Assembly (NCBI GenBank): GCA_024404335.1
Contig: JAKSQA010000025.1
Span: 1 to 9,584, forward strand
Source of the DNA: Mailhella sp.
GTDB taxonomy: Bacteria; Desulfobacterota; Desulfovibrionia; Desulfovibrionales; Desulfovibrionaceae
Direction: 5' to 3'
Length of the DNA: 9,584 bases
In this document: piece after piece, positions 1-6,887 of the stretch
Layout: the number at the start of each line of letters is the position of its first letter
How positions within the stretch are numbered: position 1 is the stretch's first letter
Position numbers and translations under genes: made by a program
The notes under the pieces: model-generated
What the model was told of the DNA's origin: nothing
The model's input: the letters and a program-made list of their open reading frames with translations, nothing else
The model's database searches: none

Positions 1-2
1 TC

Positions 3-431
3 TTCTGCGGCGGTCTTCCGGGCGCGCTCCTCTGGTGCCTTTTCGGCGCGCTCGCCTACATCAGCATCATAGGCATCCCCTGGGGGCGGGCCTGCTTCGT
101 CATGGCCGGATTCGTGCTCCACCCCTTCGGCCGCGTTCCGATCCCGCGCAGCCTCCTGACCGGCAGGACCGACCTTGGTACCGGGCTCCCCGGCCGCATC
201 GGCAACATCATCTGGTTCGTCCTGGCCGGGCTGTGGATCGCCCTCGGCCATATCGCCGCAGCCGTGCCTCTCGCCCTGTCGATCATCGGCATCCCGTTCG
301 CATGGCAGCATGTCAAGCTCGCCGAGCTTGCGCTGCTTCCGATAGGCAGGACCGTCGTCTCCACCGAAGTCGCGGCGGAGGCCCGGCGCAGGGAAGCCGA
401 AAGGATACTGAACGGGAAAAGCGCCGCATGA
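3..431 (+). CDS. yccF: YccF family inner-membrane protein (5' end outside window)
   Basis: The reading frame is open from the window edge to a TGA at 429-431, giving 142 visible residues; probably only about ten N-terminal residues are missing, as YccF proteins are usually 130-150 residues. The sequence shows the YccF-type duplicated unit. A first half has a glycine-rich hydrophobic stretch, then ISIIGIPWGRACF and HPFGR. A second half has GNIIWFVLAGLWIALGH, then LSIIGIPFAWQHVKL and LLPIGRTVVS. Each half carries one or two hydrophobic membrane segments, and the tail is charged and probably cytoplasmic. The biochemical role of YccF proteins is not established. The gene overlaps the next one by four bases (ATGA), so the two are probably translated together. 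Family assignment is firm; function is unknown. Confidence 0.88.
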   Translation, partial: FCGGLPGALLWCLFGALAYISIIGIPWGRACFVMAGFVLHPFGRVPIPRSLLTGRTDLGTGLPGRIGNIIWFVLAGLWIALGHIAAAVPLALSIIGIPFAWQHVKLAELALLPIGRTVVSTEVAAEARRREAERILNGKSAA

Positions 432-898
432 GATGGGCCACACATCAGGCGATGTCGGTCATGGCGGCCTTTGCCATAGGCCTTCCCGCGGCAGGCATCG
501 CCGCGGTATGGGCCGGCTCCGTCTTTCCCGACGTCATCGACCAGCGCAGCGCCGCCGCCTCATTCTTCCGCCAGAGCAGATTCAACAAGACCCACAGGAA
601 GTCGTCGCACTGGTTCGGATGGTGGCTCATCCCGCTGGCGGCCTCCCGCCTCGGACTTCTCGGCCCCCTGCCCGACGCAGCTCTGGAAGGCTTCGCCCTG
701 GGCTGCCTGAGCCATGTGCTGCTCGACATGTGCACGACGAAGGGGGTACCCCTGCTTCCCTTCGGAAGCAGGCGGGCATCCCTGAAGATCTGCTCCACAG
801 GAGGCGTGGCGGAATATGCCATCCTGGGCATGAGCATCCTGCTCTTCTGGCTGGCCATCCGCGCAGGAGCCGTGAGCGTCGCCGTACCTCTCTACTGA
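428..898 (+). CDS. YdjM-like membrane-bound metal-dependent hydrolase (DUF457)
   Basis: This is a 156-residue membrane protein of the YdjM/DUF457 family, inner-membrane proteins predicted to be metal-dependent hydrolases; their substrate is unknown. Family marks in order are an early His6, a hydrophobic segment near residues 10-32, FPDVID (Asp35, Asp38), a THRKSSHW stretch (His56, His61) matching the family's HRG-x-THS motif, and GCLSHVLLDM (His96, Asp100) followed by KGVPLLPFGSRRASL. A last hydrophobic segment lies near 129-148. The His/Asp pattern is complete, so the metal site is probably intact. The ATG at 428 is chosen because it overlaps the upstream stop as ATGA and leads directly into the family N-terminus. 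The same frame is open further upstream, but only as a shadow of yccF. Escherichia coli ydjM is LexA-regulated; I see no SOS box here. Confidence 0.8.
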   Translation: MRWATHQAMSVMAAFAIGLPAAGIAAVWAGSVFPDVIDQRSAAASFFRQSRFNKTHRKSSHWFGWWLIPLAASRLGLLGPLPDAALEGFALGCLSHVLLDMCTTKGVPLLPFGSRRASLKICSTGGVAEYAILGMSILLFWLAIRAGAVSVAVPLY

Positions 899-952
899 TC
901 TTTTCCCCGGCGGAAGCGGAAAGGCCTCCCCTGTCGGCATCTGCGGCCGGTC

Positions 953-3900
953 TCAGCCCTTCCTCACGACCGCGCGGATGCCGGTCTCCGGATCGGGCCT
1001 GCCGACGGAGCCCTTGAAATCGGCGAGCCAGTTCTCGCCGAGGAGCTTCTGAGCAAGCCATTCCGAGGCATGGAGCACGGGACGATGGGTGACGATCTGC
1101 GGAGCCTCGTCGTCGCTTCGGCTGAACAGGAAGCCCTTCCCTCGGGCCGGACTCCCCTCGTCCATCGACATGAGCGTGCGCATGATGCCGATCTTGCAAG
1201 AAGGGCATCCGACAAGTATGGGGGCCTCGGCATCGTAGCCGGCCAGCGCCTTCTGAAGGCTGCCGCGCTTGCGCTCGCGCAGGGCGTTGTAGATCTCAGG
1301 GCAGGTATAGGCGCCTGATCCCGACTCGCCGCAGCACCCCGGGTTGAGCAGGATGGCGTCGCCCGTCAGTCGCTCGAGGGCCCTGGCCGATTTGCCGCCG
1401 TCCTTGGTGGCCTTCACGCCGGACCAGACGGGGTGGCACGATGAATGATAGATCATCCGCGCAGGATCCACGCCCTCGCGATGGGGCAGGCTGTCCACCA
1501 GCAGCTGGACGATATCGTTATGGGGCAGCGGCTTGCCGTCCAGCCCGGTGATGCCGTGCCTCATCAGCGATTCACGGCATGTTCCGCAGGCGGTGACGAG
1601 CAGCTGCACGTCGAGGCCGGCGGCTTCCGCGGCCTGAAGGGCCTTTGCGACCGCCTGCCTGTTCCGCTGGAGGTTCTGCTCATAGAGTTCGGAATCACCT
1701 GCGGCAAGCAGCGGATAGCCGCAGCACAGATGCGCGCCGGGGATGACGACGGGAATGCCCGCGTGCATCATGAGCGCCATCGAGGCCATGGCGATGCGCC
1801 TGTAGAAAAGCCCGCCGCCGCAGCCGGGGAAATAGAGGACCGCCCTGCGCCCGTCGGACGCCGCAGCTTCCGCCGCGGCATCGGCCGCTCCGGGAACGAA
1901 GATATGGGCGGCCTTCCCGCGTTCCAGATGCAGGCTCTCATAGCAGCTCACCAGCCCCAGGCCGGGCCCCTTGCCTGAGAACAGCGGGGTCTCTATCCTG
2001 CTCCGGATAGACCTGGGGACCAGGGGGATCAGCTGGTTCATCATGTTCTGGCCCAGTGCGGCGGCCTTGGCGAATGCGGGCACGCGGTGGGCGGGATCCG
2101 CAGCGAGGATCTCAAGCACCTTCGACTTGATGGGATGCCCGCCGACCCCCTCGTGGTTCACATAGGCCAGCGAGCCGAGCGCCACCTCAGGCGACTCGAT
2201 CTTCACGGGGCAGACGGATGTGCACCGGCCGCAGCCCGTGCAGTGCTCCACGAGCCCGCGCAGTTCCGCGAGAAGCTCCGGATCGGGCCGCCCCGCCGTG
2301 ACCTGGGAGTAATAGATGGCCTCGGTCAGCGCACCCAGGATCATGTTCTTGTTGCGCGGGTTGTACTGGAAGGAACGCTCCGCATACACCATCGGGCACA
2401 CATGCTTGCACTTTCCGCAGCGCGTGCACACCTGCACCATGGTGAGAAGCCTGATGAACCATTCCTTGTCGGGAAGGCCCGACTGGCTGATGTCCTGGAT
2501 GAGCCTGTTGAATGAGAACGTGAAGGGCTTCACGGGAAGCTGCTTCGTGACGAGCTTCCCGGGATTGAAGATATCCCTCGGGTCGACCCGTTCCTTGAAC
2601 TCCCTGATCCTGTCCACGATGCGCTGGTCAAGGAAGGATATCTTGGTGATGCCGATGCCGTGCTCGCCGGAGACGACGCCGCCGAGGTCCTGCGTGCGGG
2701 CCATGACCTGCATCGCGGCATCCTCGGCCCTCTCCATCATGTGGGGGTCGTTCGAGTTGACCGGAATGTTCACATGGCAGTTGCCGTCGCCGGCGTGCAT
2801 GTGGCTCGCGACGATGATCCGCGAGGCCTCGAAATAGGAAAAGATGCCGTCGATGGCCTGTGCGAGCCGCGGGAAGCGCTCCTTCTGGGCCGAAATCCAT
2901 GACGCCGCCCGTTCCGCGACGGCGGGGTCCGAAGGGTCGCGATCGAGATCCGCCTCCAGGCTCCCGGCCGTGCGGGATGCAAAGGAGAACTCCGAAGTGT
3001 AGGTCGCATCGCTGATGGGGAATCCGGGGAGCCGGGCCATGTCCTGCAGGGCATAGAGGTACGCTTCCGCCGTCGTGATGACATTAAGCCGCTCGAGATA
3101 ATGGGCGAAGTCGGGAATCCGTTCCATGGGCAGGACGACGTCCTCGTTCATCTTGAAGCCCGACGTGCGCTTTGCGATGGCCGAAAGACGGTGCCTGTCC
3201 TCCCAGAAAAGCGCGGCCTCCTTGTCGTCTCGCGCGATGACGGCGTACACGTACCGGGGATCCTCTCCCGCGAGGGCGTAAATGGACTGCATCGTGGAAT
3301 CAAGCACCGACGCATCGTCGCCGTCAACCTGCACCATGATGACGGAAATCGGATCCGCATCATGGCGCGGGGACTTGCGCTGGTAGGCTATGGCCTGCAC
3401 GTATTTGGAATTGAACTCCTCGAGTGCCGAGATGCGCACGTCGCCGCCGGTGCTCCGGATGGAGTCGCGCAGCTCGACGACCTTGCGGATCAGCTCCGCC
3501 GCGGGCACCATGGACCGCCCGTAGAACTCAAGCACCATGAAGCGCGAGAACCTGGGGCGCGGATGGAGCGTGAAGGTCGCCTCGGTGATGATGCCGTCGG
3601 TGCCTTCCTTCTGCATGCCCGGAAGCCCTCCGAGCAGCTTGTTCGTGACGTCCTTGCCCAGGCCGTCCTTGCGGACATCCGTGCCCTTGAGCCTGATCAC
3701 GCTGCGCAGGCCGCCCGAAAGGTCCTTCACCTCGAAGACGGCCGTCTCGTCAGGCATGATCTTGTGGCCGGGATGCCCGATGCGCTCGATGCGGATCATC
3801 TCTCCGGTAGGCGTGACCATGTTCCACGAAAGCAGATTGTCGATGGTCGTCCCGTATTCGAAGCAGAACGGTCCGCCCGAATTCTCCGCGACATTGCCGC

Positions 3901-4615
3901 CTATGGAGGATGCGGTCTTCGAGGCCGGGTCGACGGTGAACAGGAACCCCTTCGACGCGGCGTAGTCTATGGCATCCTGGGTGATGACGCCCGCCTGGCA
4001 TGTCATCGTCATGTCGGCGCGGCTTATCGACTTCGCCGTAAGCCTCGAGGTGCTGACTATGACGGTGCGCTTCCTGGTGGGGATGGCGCCGCCCGTCGCA
4101 CCGGAGGCTCCGCCGCGGGGGATGAGGGCGAACTTCATCTCGTTGGCAAGCCTGACCAGGGCGCTCATCTGTTCGGGAGTCGAAGGCTCGACGACAAGAA
4201 GCGGAAGCTCCATGCGCAGGTCGGTGGCATCCGTGGCGCATGCGACAAGGGCGCCGCGCCGGCGGAGGATGCAGTCATCAGGCATGATCTCGGTGATCCG
4301 GCGCACAAGGTCGGCGCAGAAGGCCACTTCGGCCTCATAGGCGCTCCAGAACATCGTGATGCCCTCGCTGATGGCGGTGGCATACTGATGCGCAAGGGCA
4401 TGCGACTCGCTCTCGTAGCGCTGGCCCACGCTTTTCTTGACAAGATCGACAGCGACGAACGGGTTGTACGCCACGAGGAAGAGCTCCTCGGCGATCCCTA
4501 TCGCCAGCTGGCGGACGCTTTCGGGCCAGCGGGAGAAGTCATCAAGATTAATGCGGAGGACTCTGTTGACGACGAAATCCGCGGAAATGGATATATGGGG
4601 ACCCTTGTGAGGCAT
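953..4615 (-). CDS. Fused FAD-linked oxidase / 4Fe-4S / CCG-domain oxidoreductase (D-lactate dehydrogenase-like)
   Basis: This 1220-residue soluble flavo-iron-sulfur enzyme fuses a GlcD-like FAD subunit to a GlcF-like iron-sulfur subunit. It probably oxidises a 2-hydroxyacid such as D-lactate and passes electrons to the membrane quinone pool or a cytoplasmic carrier; the substrate is inferred. Residues 1-135 are an extension of unassigned function. The FAD (PCMH) domain begins near 137, with RGGASGATGGAIP at 167-179 and GGNVAENSGGPF at 239-250. The FAD-oxidase C-domain has HMHAGDGNCHVNIP (605-618) and SGEHGIG (649-655). Two 4Fe-4S motifs start at Cys730 (CTRCGKCKHVCP) and Cys792 (CTGCGRCTSVCP). 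Two CCG modules follow: Cys932, LCCGYP at 963-968 and CGTC at 1010-1013; then Cys1060, GCCGESG from 1093 and CPSC at 1137-1140. The ATG at 4615 is preferred over one 69 bases upstream because AAGGAG (4623-4628) sits seven bases before it. Close relatives occur in Desulfovibrio as single-chain proteins. Confidence 0.9.
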   Translation of the reverse strand: MPHKGPHISISADFVVNRVLRINLDDFSRWPESVRQLAIGIAEELFLVAYNPFVAVDLVKKSVGQRYESESHALAHQYATAISEGITMFWSAYEAEVAFCADLVRRITEIMPDDCILRRRGALVACATDATDLRMELPLLVVEPSTPEQMSALVRLANEMKFALIPRGGASGATGGAIPTRKRTVIVSTSRLTAKSISRADMTMTCQAGVITQDAIDYAASKGFLFTVDPASKTASSIGGNVAENSGGPFCFEYGTTIDNLLSWNMVTPTGEMIRIERIGHPGHKIMPDETAVFEVKDLSGGLRSVIRLKGTDVRKDGLGKDVTNKLLGGLPGMQKEGTDGIITEATFTLHPRPRFSRFMVLEFYGRSMVPAAELIRKVVELRDSIRSTGGDVRISALEEFNSKYVQAIAYQRKSPRHDADPISVIMVQVDGDDASVLDSTMQSIYALAGEDPRYVYAVIARDDKEAALFWEDRHRLSAIAKRTSGFKMNEDVVLPMERIPDFAHYLERLNVITTAEAYLYALQDMARLPGFPISDATYTSEFSFASRTAGSLEADLDRDPSDPAVAERAASWISAQKERFPRLAQAIDGIFSYFEASRIIVASHMHAGDGNCHVNIPVNSNDPHMMERAEDAAMQVMARTQDLGGVVSGEHGIGITKISFLDQRIVDRIREFKERVDPRDIFNPGKLVTKQLPVKPFTFSFNRLIQDISQSGLPDKEWFIRLLTMVQVCTRCGKCKHVCPMVYAERSFQYNPRNKNMILGALTEAIYYSQVTAGRPDPELLAELRGLVEHCTGCGRCTSVCPVKIESPEVALGSLAYVNHEGVGGHPIKSKVLEILAADPAHRVPAFAKAAALGQNMMNQLIPLVPRSIRSRIETPLFSGKGPGLGLVSCYESLHLERGKAAHIFVPGAADAAAEAAASDGRRAVLYFPGCGGGLFYRRIAMASMALMMHAGIPVVIPGAHLCCGYPLLAAGDSELYEQNLQRNRQAVAKALQAAEAAGLDVQLLVTACGTCRESLMRHGITGLDGKPLPHNDIVQLLVDSLPHREGVDPARMIYHSSCHPVWSGVKATKDGGKSARALERLTGDAILLNPGCCGESGSGAYTCPEIYNALRERKRGSLQKALAGYDAEAPILVGCPSCKIGIMRTLMSMDEGSPARGKGFLFSRSDDEAPQIVTHRPVLHASEWLAQKLLGENWLADFKGSVGRPDPETGIRAVVRKG

Positions 4616-4622
4616 CGTGAGG

Positions 4623-4628
4623 CTCCTT
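4623..4628 (-). promoter_or_regulatory. Ribosome binding site of the FAD/Fe-S oxidoreductase
   Basis: On the minus strand an AAGGAG lies seven bases before the ATG at 4615. It decides the start: the longer in-frame ATG at 4684 would put 23 basic and proline-rich residues ahead of the family N-terminus and overlap the hairpin at 4679-4709. Confidence 0.8.
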
Positions 4629-4678
4629 GGCGCCGGGCCGGAAAAAACGCGGACATGAGGTCCCGGCATGCGGAAAGA

Positions 4679-4709
4679 CGGCATTCCGAAGTCTGCAGGC
4701 GGAATGCCG
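4679..4709 (-). terminator. Hairpin after the M23 peptidase gene, probable weak terminator or attenuator
   Basis: A perfect 10-base stem (4679-4688 with 4700-4709, CGGCATTCCG and its complement) encloses an 11-base loop. Reading on the minus strand it begins nine bases after the peptidase stop (TAG at 4718-4720) and is followed by TCTTTCC, a poor U-tract. The stem is good but the tail weak, so it could terminate partially, attenuate read-through into the oxidoreductase gene, or protect the 3' end of the peptidase transcript. Confidence 0.5.
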
Positions 4710-4717
4710 GAACTGAA

Positions 4718-6076
4718 CTAGCGCTGGGTATTGTCCAGGCGGGAAGTGATATTGTCCTTCACCCAGTGAGGGTCGAGCCATTCAAGCGGCTGCACGGGGA
4801 CCCCCCCGACGAGGACGCCGCAATGCAGATGGTCGCCGCCTGCGAGGCCGGAGGTGCCCGTGCGGCCCACGGTCTGGCCTGCGGTGACTTCGTCGCCCAC
4901 CTTCACGGAATATTCGCTGAGGTGGGAATACTGCGTCATGAGGCCGAGGCCGTGGTCTATCAGGACCATGTTGCCGTGGATTCCAAGGTAATCGACCCAG
5001 ACGACCCTTCCGGCCTGGGATGCGGGAATCTCGGCCTTCGCGACGGATGCGAGGTCGAGCCCCATGTGGGTCTGTTCATCGATCTTCTGGCGGGCCCCGT
5101 CCACATAGGTGCGGAAATCGCCGAAGCCGGCCTTCACGGCCGACCGGGGAAGACGGCGGAAGGTGCCGCTCCAGAGGAACGAAGTGCTCACGTTGGCAGG
5201 GTCGGCGGCGAACTTCAGAAGGGTTTCGTCATTCGATGCCCTCACCTTGTTGTTCGAACACAGGTACTGGTCAAGCGGCGTATCCTTCTCAGGGCAGAGC
5301 TGGGCCAGTTCGGGAGCTTTAAAATTAAGGAACGAATCCGGTATGTTGAGCGTATCAGCTTTATATACCCTGTTGGCAAGCCTCACGGGCAGGCGGCTTG
5401 TCGTCACATTGCCCGCGAGGTCGGTCGCGGTGATCTCGGGCCGGTAGTCGGCGGATGTGAAGGAGAGAGGATACGGGAAGAGGCATGCGTATGCCCCGGA
5501 GGCCATACGATATCCCGGGAAGTAGAGCGACCCGACCTTCACGCCCGATGAGGAGACGTCTTCGGAAACCGTATAGGAAACCAGAGCGCTGCCGCCCCTG
5601 CGGATGTTGGGAGGCATGGTCCTGACCGTGATGCGGGGGGCCTGGCTGTCGAGGGAGAGCTTCAGGACCTTCTTTCCGGAGTTTCCGTAGCCGAACAGGG
5701 CGAACGAGCCGTCGCGCGCCTCGATTTCCAGCTCGAACGGCCCTTCCGGCATCTTCAGCGGCTTCAGATCCACGGTGATGTCCCGCCGGCCTTCGAGGAC
5801 GGGGAACTTGTTCTCGTAGACCACCTCGGAATGGTCTCCGCGGCGGACCGTCGCCTTCGCATACCGGATGCCGGCCTGGTCTTCGAGGGTTATGGAAAGC
5901 GGCTGCGACACACCCACGTTTCCGGAATGGTCGAACGTGACTGCAGGCGCGGTCATGTCCTTCAGAAGGAACCATCCGCCTGCAGCGGCGGCGACCGAGA
6001 GCATGACTATGGCGAAAACGGAAATACCGGAAGAGCGTCTTCCGGACGAACGGTATGGAGAGCGGCGTTTCAGCAA
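4718..6076 (-). CDS. Membrane-anchored M23 (LytM-type) peptidoglycan endopeptidase
   Basis: This 452-residue protein has a basic N-terminus and one membrane segment near residues 17-38, so the rest should lie in the periplasm. Residues about 42-235 look like two beta-rich, Ig-like modules (a DSQAP junction near 143-147). The M23 zinc peptidase domain occupies about 333-437, with HMGLD (His337, Asp341), His385 and HLH (His416, His418). All zinc ligands and the catalytic histidine are present, so it should cleave peptidoglycan cross-links rather than be a degenerate activator of the EnvC/NlpD kind. Cys261 and Cys273 could form a disulfide. The start is a TTG: an in-frame TGA lies five codons upstream, and AAAGGA (6084-6089) sits seven bases before the TTG. 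The gene is divergent from the pgsA cluster. The exact bond cleaved is not visible from sequence. Confidence 0.88.
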   Translation of the reverse strand: MLKRRSPYRSSGRRSSGISVFAIVMLSVAAAAGGWFLLKDMTAPAVTFDHSGNVGVSQPLSITLEDQAGIRYAKATVRRGDHSEVVYENKFPVLEGRRDITVDLKPLKMPEGPFELEIEARDGSFALFGYGNSGKKVLKLSLDSQAPRITVRTMPPNIRRGGSALVSYTVSEDVSSSGVKVGSLYFPGYRMASGAYACLFPYPLSFTSADYRPEITATDLAGNVTTSRLPVRLANRVYKADTLNIPDSFLNFKAPELAQLCPEKDTPLDQYLCSNNKVRASNDETLLKFAADPANVSTSFLWSGTFRRLPRSAVKAGFGDFRTYVDGARQKIDEQTHMGLDLASVAKAEIPASQAGRVVWVDYLGIHGNMVLIDHGLGLMTQYSHLSEYSVKVGDEVTAGQTVGRTGTSGLAGGDHLHCGVLVGGVPVQPLEWLDPHWVKDNITSRLDNTQR

Positions 6077-6083
6077 GGCTTCA

Positions 6084-6089
6084 TCCTTT
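6084..6089 (-). promoter_or_regulatory. Ribosome binding site supporting the TTG start of the M23 peptidase
   Basis: On the minus strand AAAGGA is followed by seven bases and TTG at 6076. An ATG directly abuts the AAAGG (6082-6084), but it is out of frame and runs into TGA after four codons (stop at 6070-6072). The TTG is therefore the best start. Confidence 0.6.
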
Positions 6090-6110
6090 CAAAAAATGGC
6101 CTCGCTCCGG

Positions 6111-6122
6111 CAGGCGCGCCTG
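6111..6122. repeat. 12-base perfect palindrome in the M23 peptidase leader
   Basis: CAGGCGCGCCTG is its own reverse complement. It lies inside outer inverted arms GCTCCG (6104-6109) and CGGAGC (6135-6140), in the 5' region of the minus-strand peptidase gene. It could be an operator or form a leader RNA hairpin. In GC-rich DNA a chance origin is also possible. Confidence 0.35.
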
Positions 6123-6147
6123 GACGAGCGTCATCGGAGCTGGACTA

Positions 6148-6176
6148 GTTTTTCTCATTCTTTCGTGACAAGTCAA
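6148..6176 (-). promoter_or_regulatory. Candidate promoter for the M23 peptidase
   Basis: On the minus strand TTGACT (6176-6171) matches the -35 consensus at five of six bases. At 17-18 bases spacing only an A-rich AAAAACT stretch (6153-6147) serves as -10, a poor match. A small inverted repeat, TGAC-N2-GTCA (6166-6175), overlaps the -35 and might bind a regulator. The assignment is weak and rests mainly on the -35 and its position about 70 bases before the start. Confidence 0.3.
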
Positions 6177-6220
6177 GAAGAAGCCCCCTGATTTTCCCAT
6201 TCTGAGGCAAAGCTTCCTCC

Positions 6221-6249
6221 TTGCCGCGCGCGCGGGCTTATGCTACATA
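6221..6249 (+). promoter_or_regulatory. Candidate promoter of the pgsA cluster
   Basis: TTGCCG (6221-6226) and TACATA (6244-6249) are separated by 17 bases, with a TG one base before the -10 as in extended -10 promoters. The spacer is largely alternating CG: with the end of the -35 it forms the palindrome CCGCGCGCGCGG (6224-6235). It stands 34 bases before the pgsA ATG. This is a plausible sigma-70-type promoter that has not been tested. Confidence 0.45.
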
Positions 6250-6283
6250 TAGCGGAGGACATCCGCACACAGGGGAATATCAC

Positions 6284-6883
6284 ATGCTTCTTTCTCAAAT
6301 AGCCGAGGCCATGCGCGGCATGGGCTGGGCAAACAGACTCACGATGCTCCGCATAGGTGCGGTCGTTCCCATCCTGCTGCTCATCCACTTCCCCTCTCCA
6401 TGGTCATGCTGGGCCGCAGTGGTCCTTTTCATACTCGCGGCCATCACGGATTTTCTCGACGGCTATATCGCCCGCAGGGAGAAGCAGGTCACGAACTTCG
6501 GCAAGTTCCTCGATCCGCTGGCCGACAAGCTGCTCATCTGCTCCATCCTCATTGAGATGGCCGGGCTCGGCTGGGTGCCGGCGTGGATCGTGACCGTCAT
6601 CATCATGCGCGAGCTCTCCATCACCGGGCTCAGGGCCGTCGCCGCCGACAAGGGCGTCATCATAGCCGCCGACCGTTATGGAAAATGGAAGACCGTCTTC
6701 CAGATCGCGGCAATCATCCCGCTGCTCATCCACTTCCCTCTTTTCGGCATCCCCGTGGCCTCGATCGGCTCGGCCATCCTCTGGATAGCGCTCGCCCTCA
6801 CCATCTTCTCGGGGTGCAACTACTTCATCAACTTCTACCGGGAATGGCAGGCAGGCCTTTCCTCCGGGCGTTTCGGAGCATGA
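6284..6883 (+). CDS. pgsA: CDP-diacylglycerol--glycerol-3-phosphate 3-phosphatidyltransferase (PGP synthase)
   Basis: This 199-residue inner-membrane enzyme transfers the phosphatidyl group from CDP-diacylglycerol to glycerol-3-phosphate, giving phosphatidylglycerophosphate, the committed step to phosphatidylglycerol and cardiolipin. The CDP-alcohol phosphotransferase signature is complete: Asp56, Asp59-Gly60, Ala63-Arg64, Gly73, Asp77 and Asp81 (D-x2-DG-x2-AR-x8-G-x3-D-x3-D). The NRLTMLRI stretch near residues 18-25 is typical of PgsA, and several hydrophobic segments follow at about 25-55, 83-108, 132-150 and 155-175. The length is normal. The ATG at 6284 is chosen because AGGGGA ends eight bases before it; the frame is open upstream to 6221, but that part overlaps the promoter. 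The next gene starts four bases after this stop, so an operon is very likely. Confidence 0.93.
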   Translation: MLLSQIAEAMRGMGWANRLTMLRIGAVVPILLLIHFPSPWSCWAAVVLFILAAITDFLDGYIARREKQVTNFGKFLDPLADKLLICSILIEMAGLGWVPAWIVTVIIMRELSITGLRAVAADKGVIIAADRYGKWKTVFQIAAIIPLLIHFPLFGIPVASIGSAILWIALALTIFSGCNYFINFYREWQAGLSSGRFGA

Positions 6884-6887
6884 CCAA

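Noticed and set aside
35..427. N-terminal extension of the YdjM-like protein
   Set aside because: The frame is open, but this part is Arg/Pro/His-rich and out of frame with the clear YccF coding sequence; the ATG at 428 gives the normal family N-terminus.
899..952. Possible bidirectional terminator between the convergent genes
   Set aside because: Only a five-base TTTCC/GGAAA pairing with an AT-rich stem was found, too weak to call; I see no convincing terminator in these 54 bases.
433..1017. 194-codon plus-strand frame
   Set aside because: It is an alternative frame of the YdjM-like gene with Arg/Pro-rich translation and overlaps the end of the oxidoreductase on the other strand.
4801..4807. 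Run of seven C (G on the coding strand) in the M23 gene, possible phase-variation tract
   Set aside because: It is short, encodes a normal Gly-Gly-Val of the M23 domain, and a slip would alter only about the last 27 residues, after the HLH motif.
3101..5551. 816-codon open frame on the plus strand
   Set aside because: It runs antisense across the first half of the oxidoreductase and most of the M23 gene. Its translation is Arg/Gly/Ala/His-rich with no domain, as expected for a shadow frame in GC-rich DNA.
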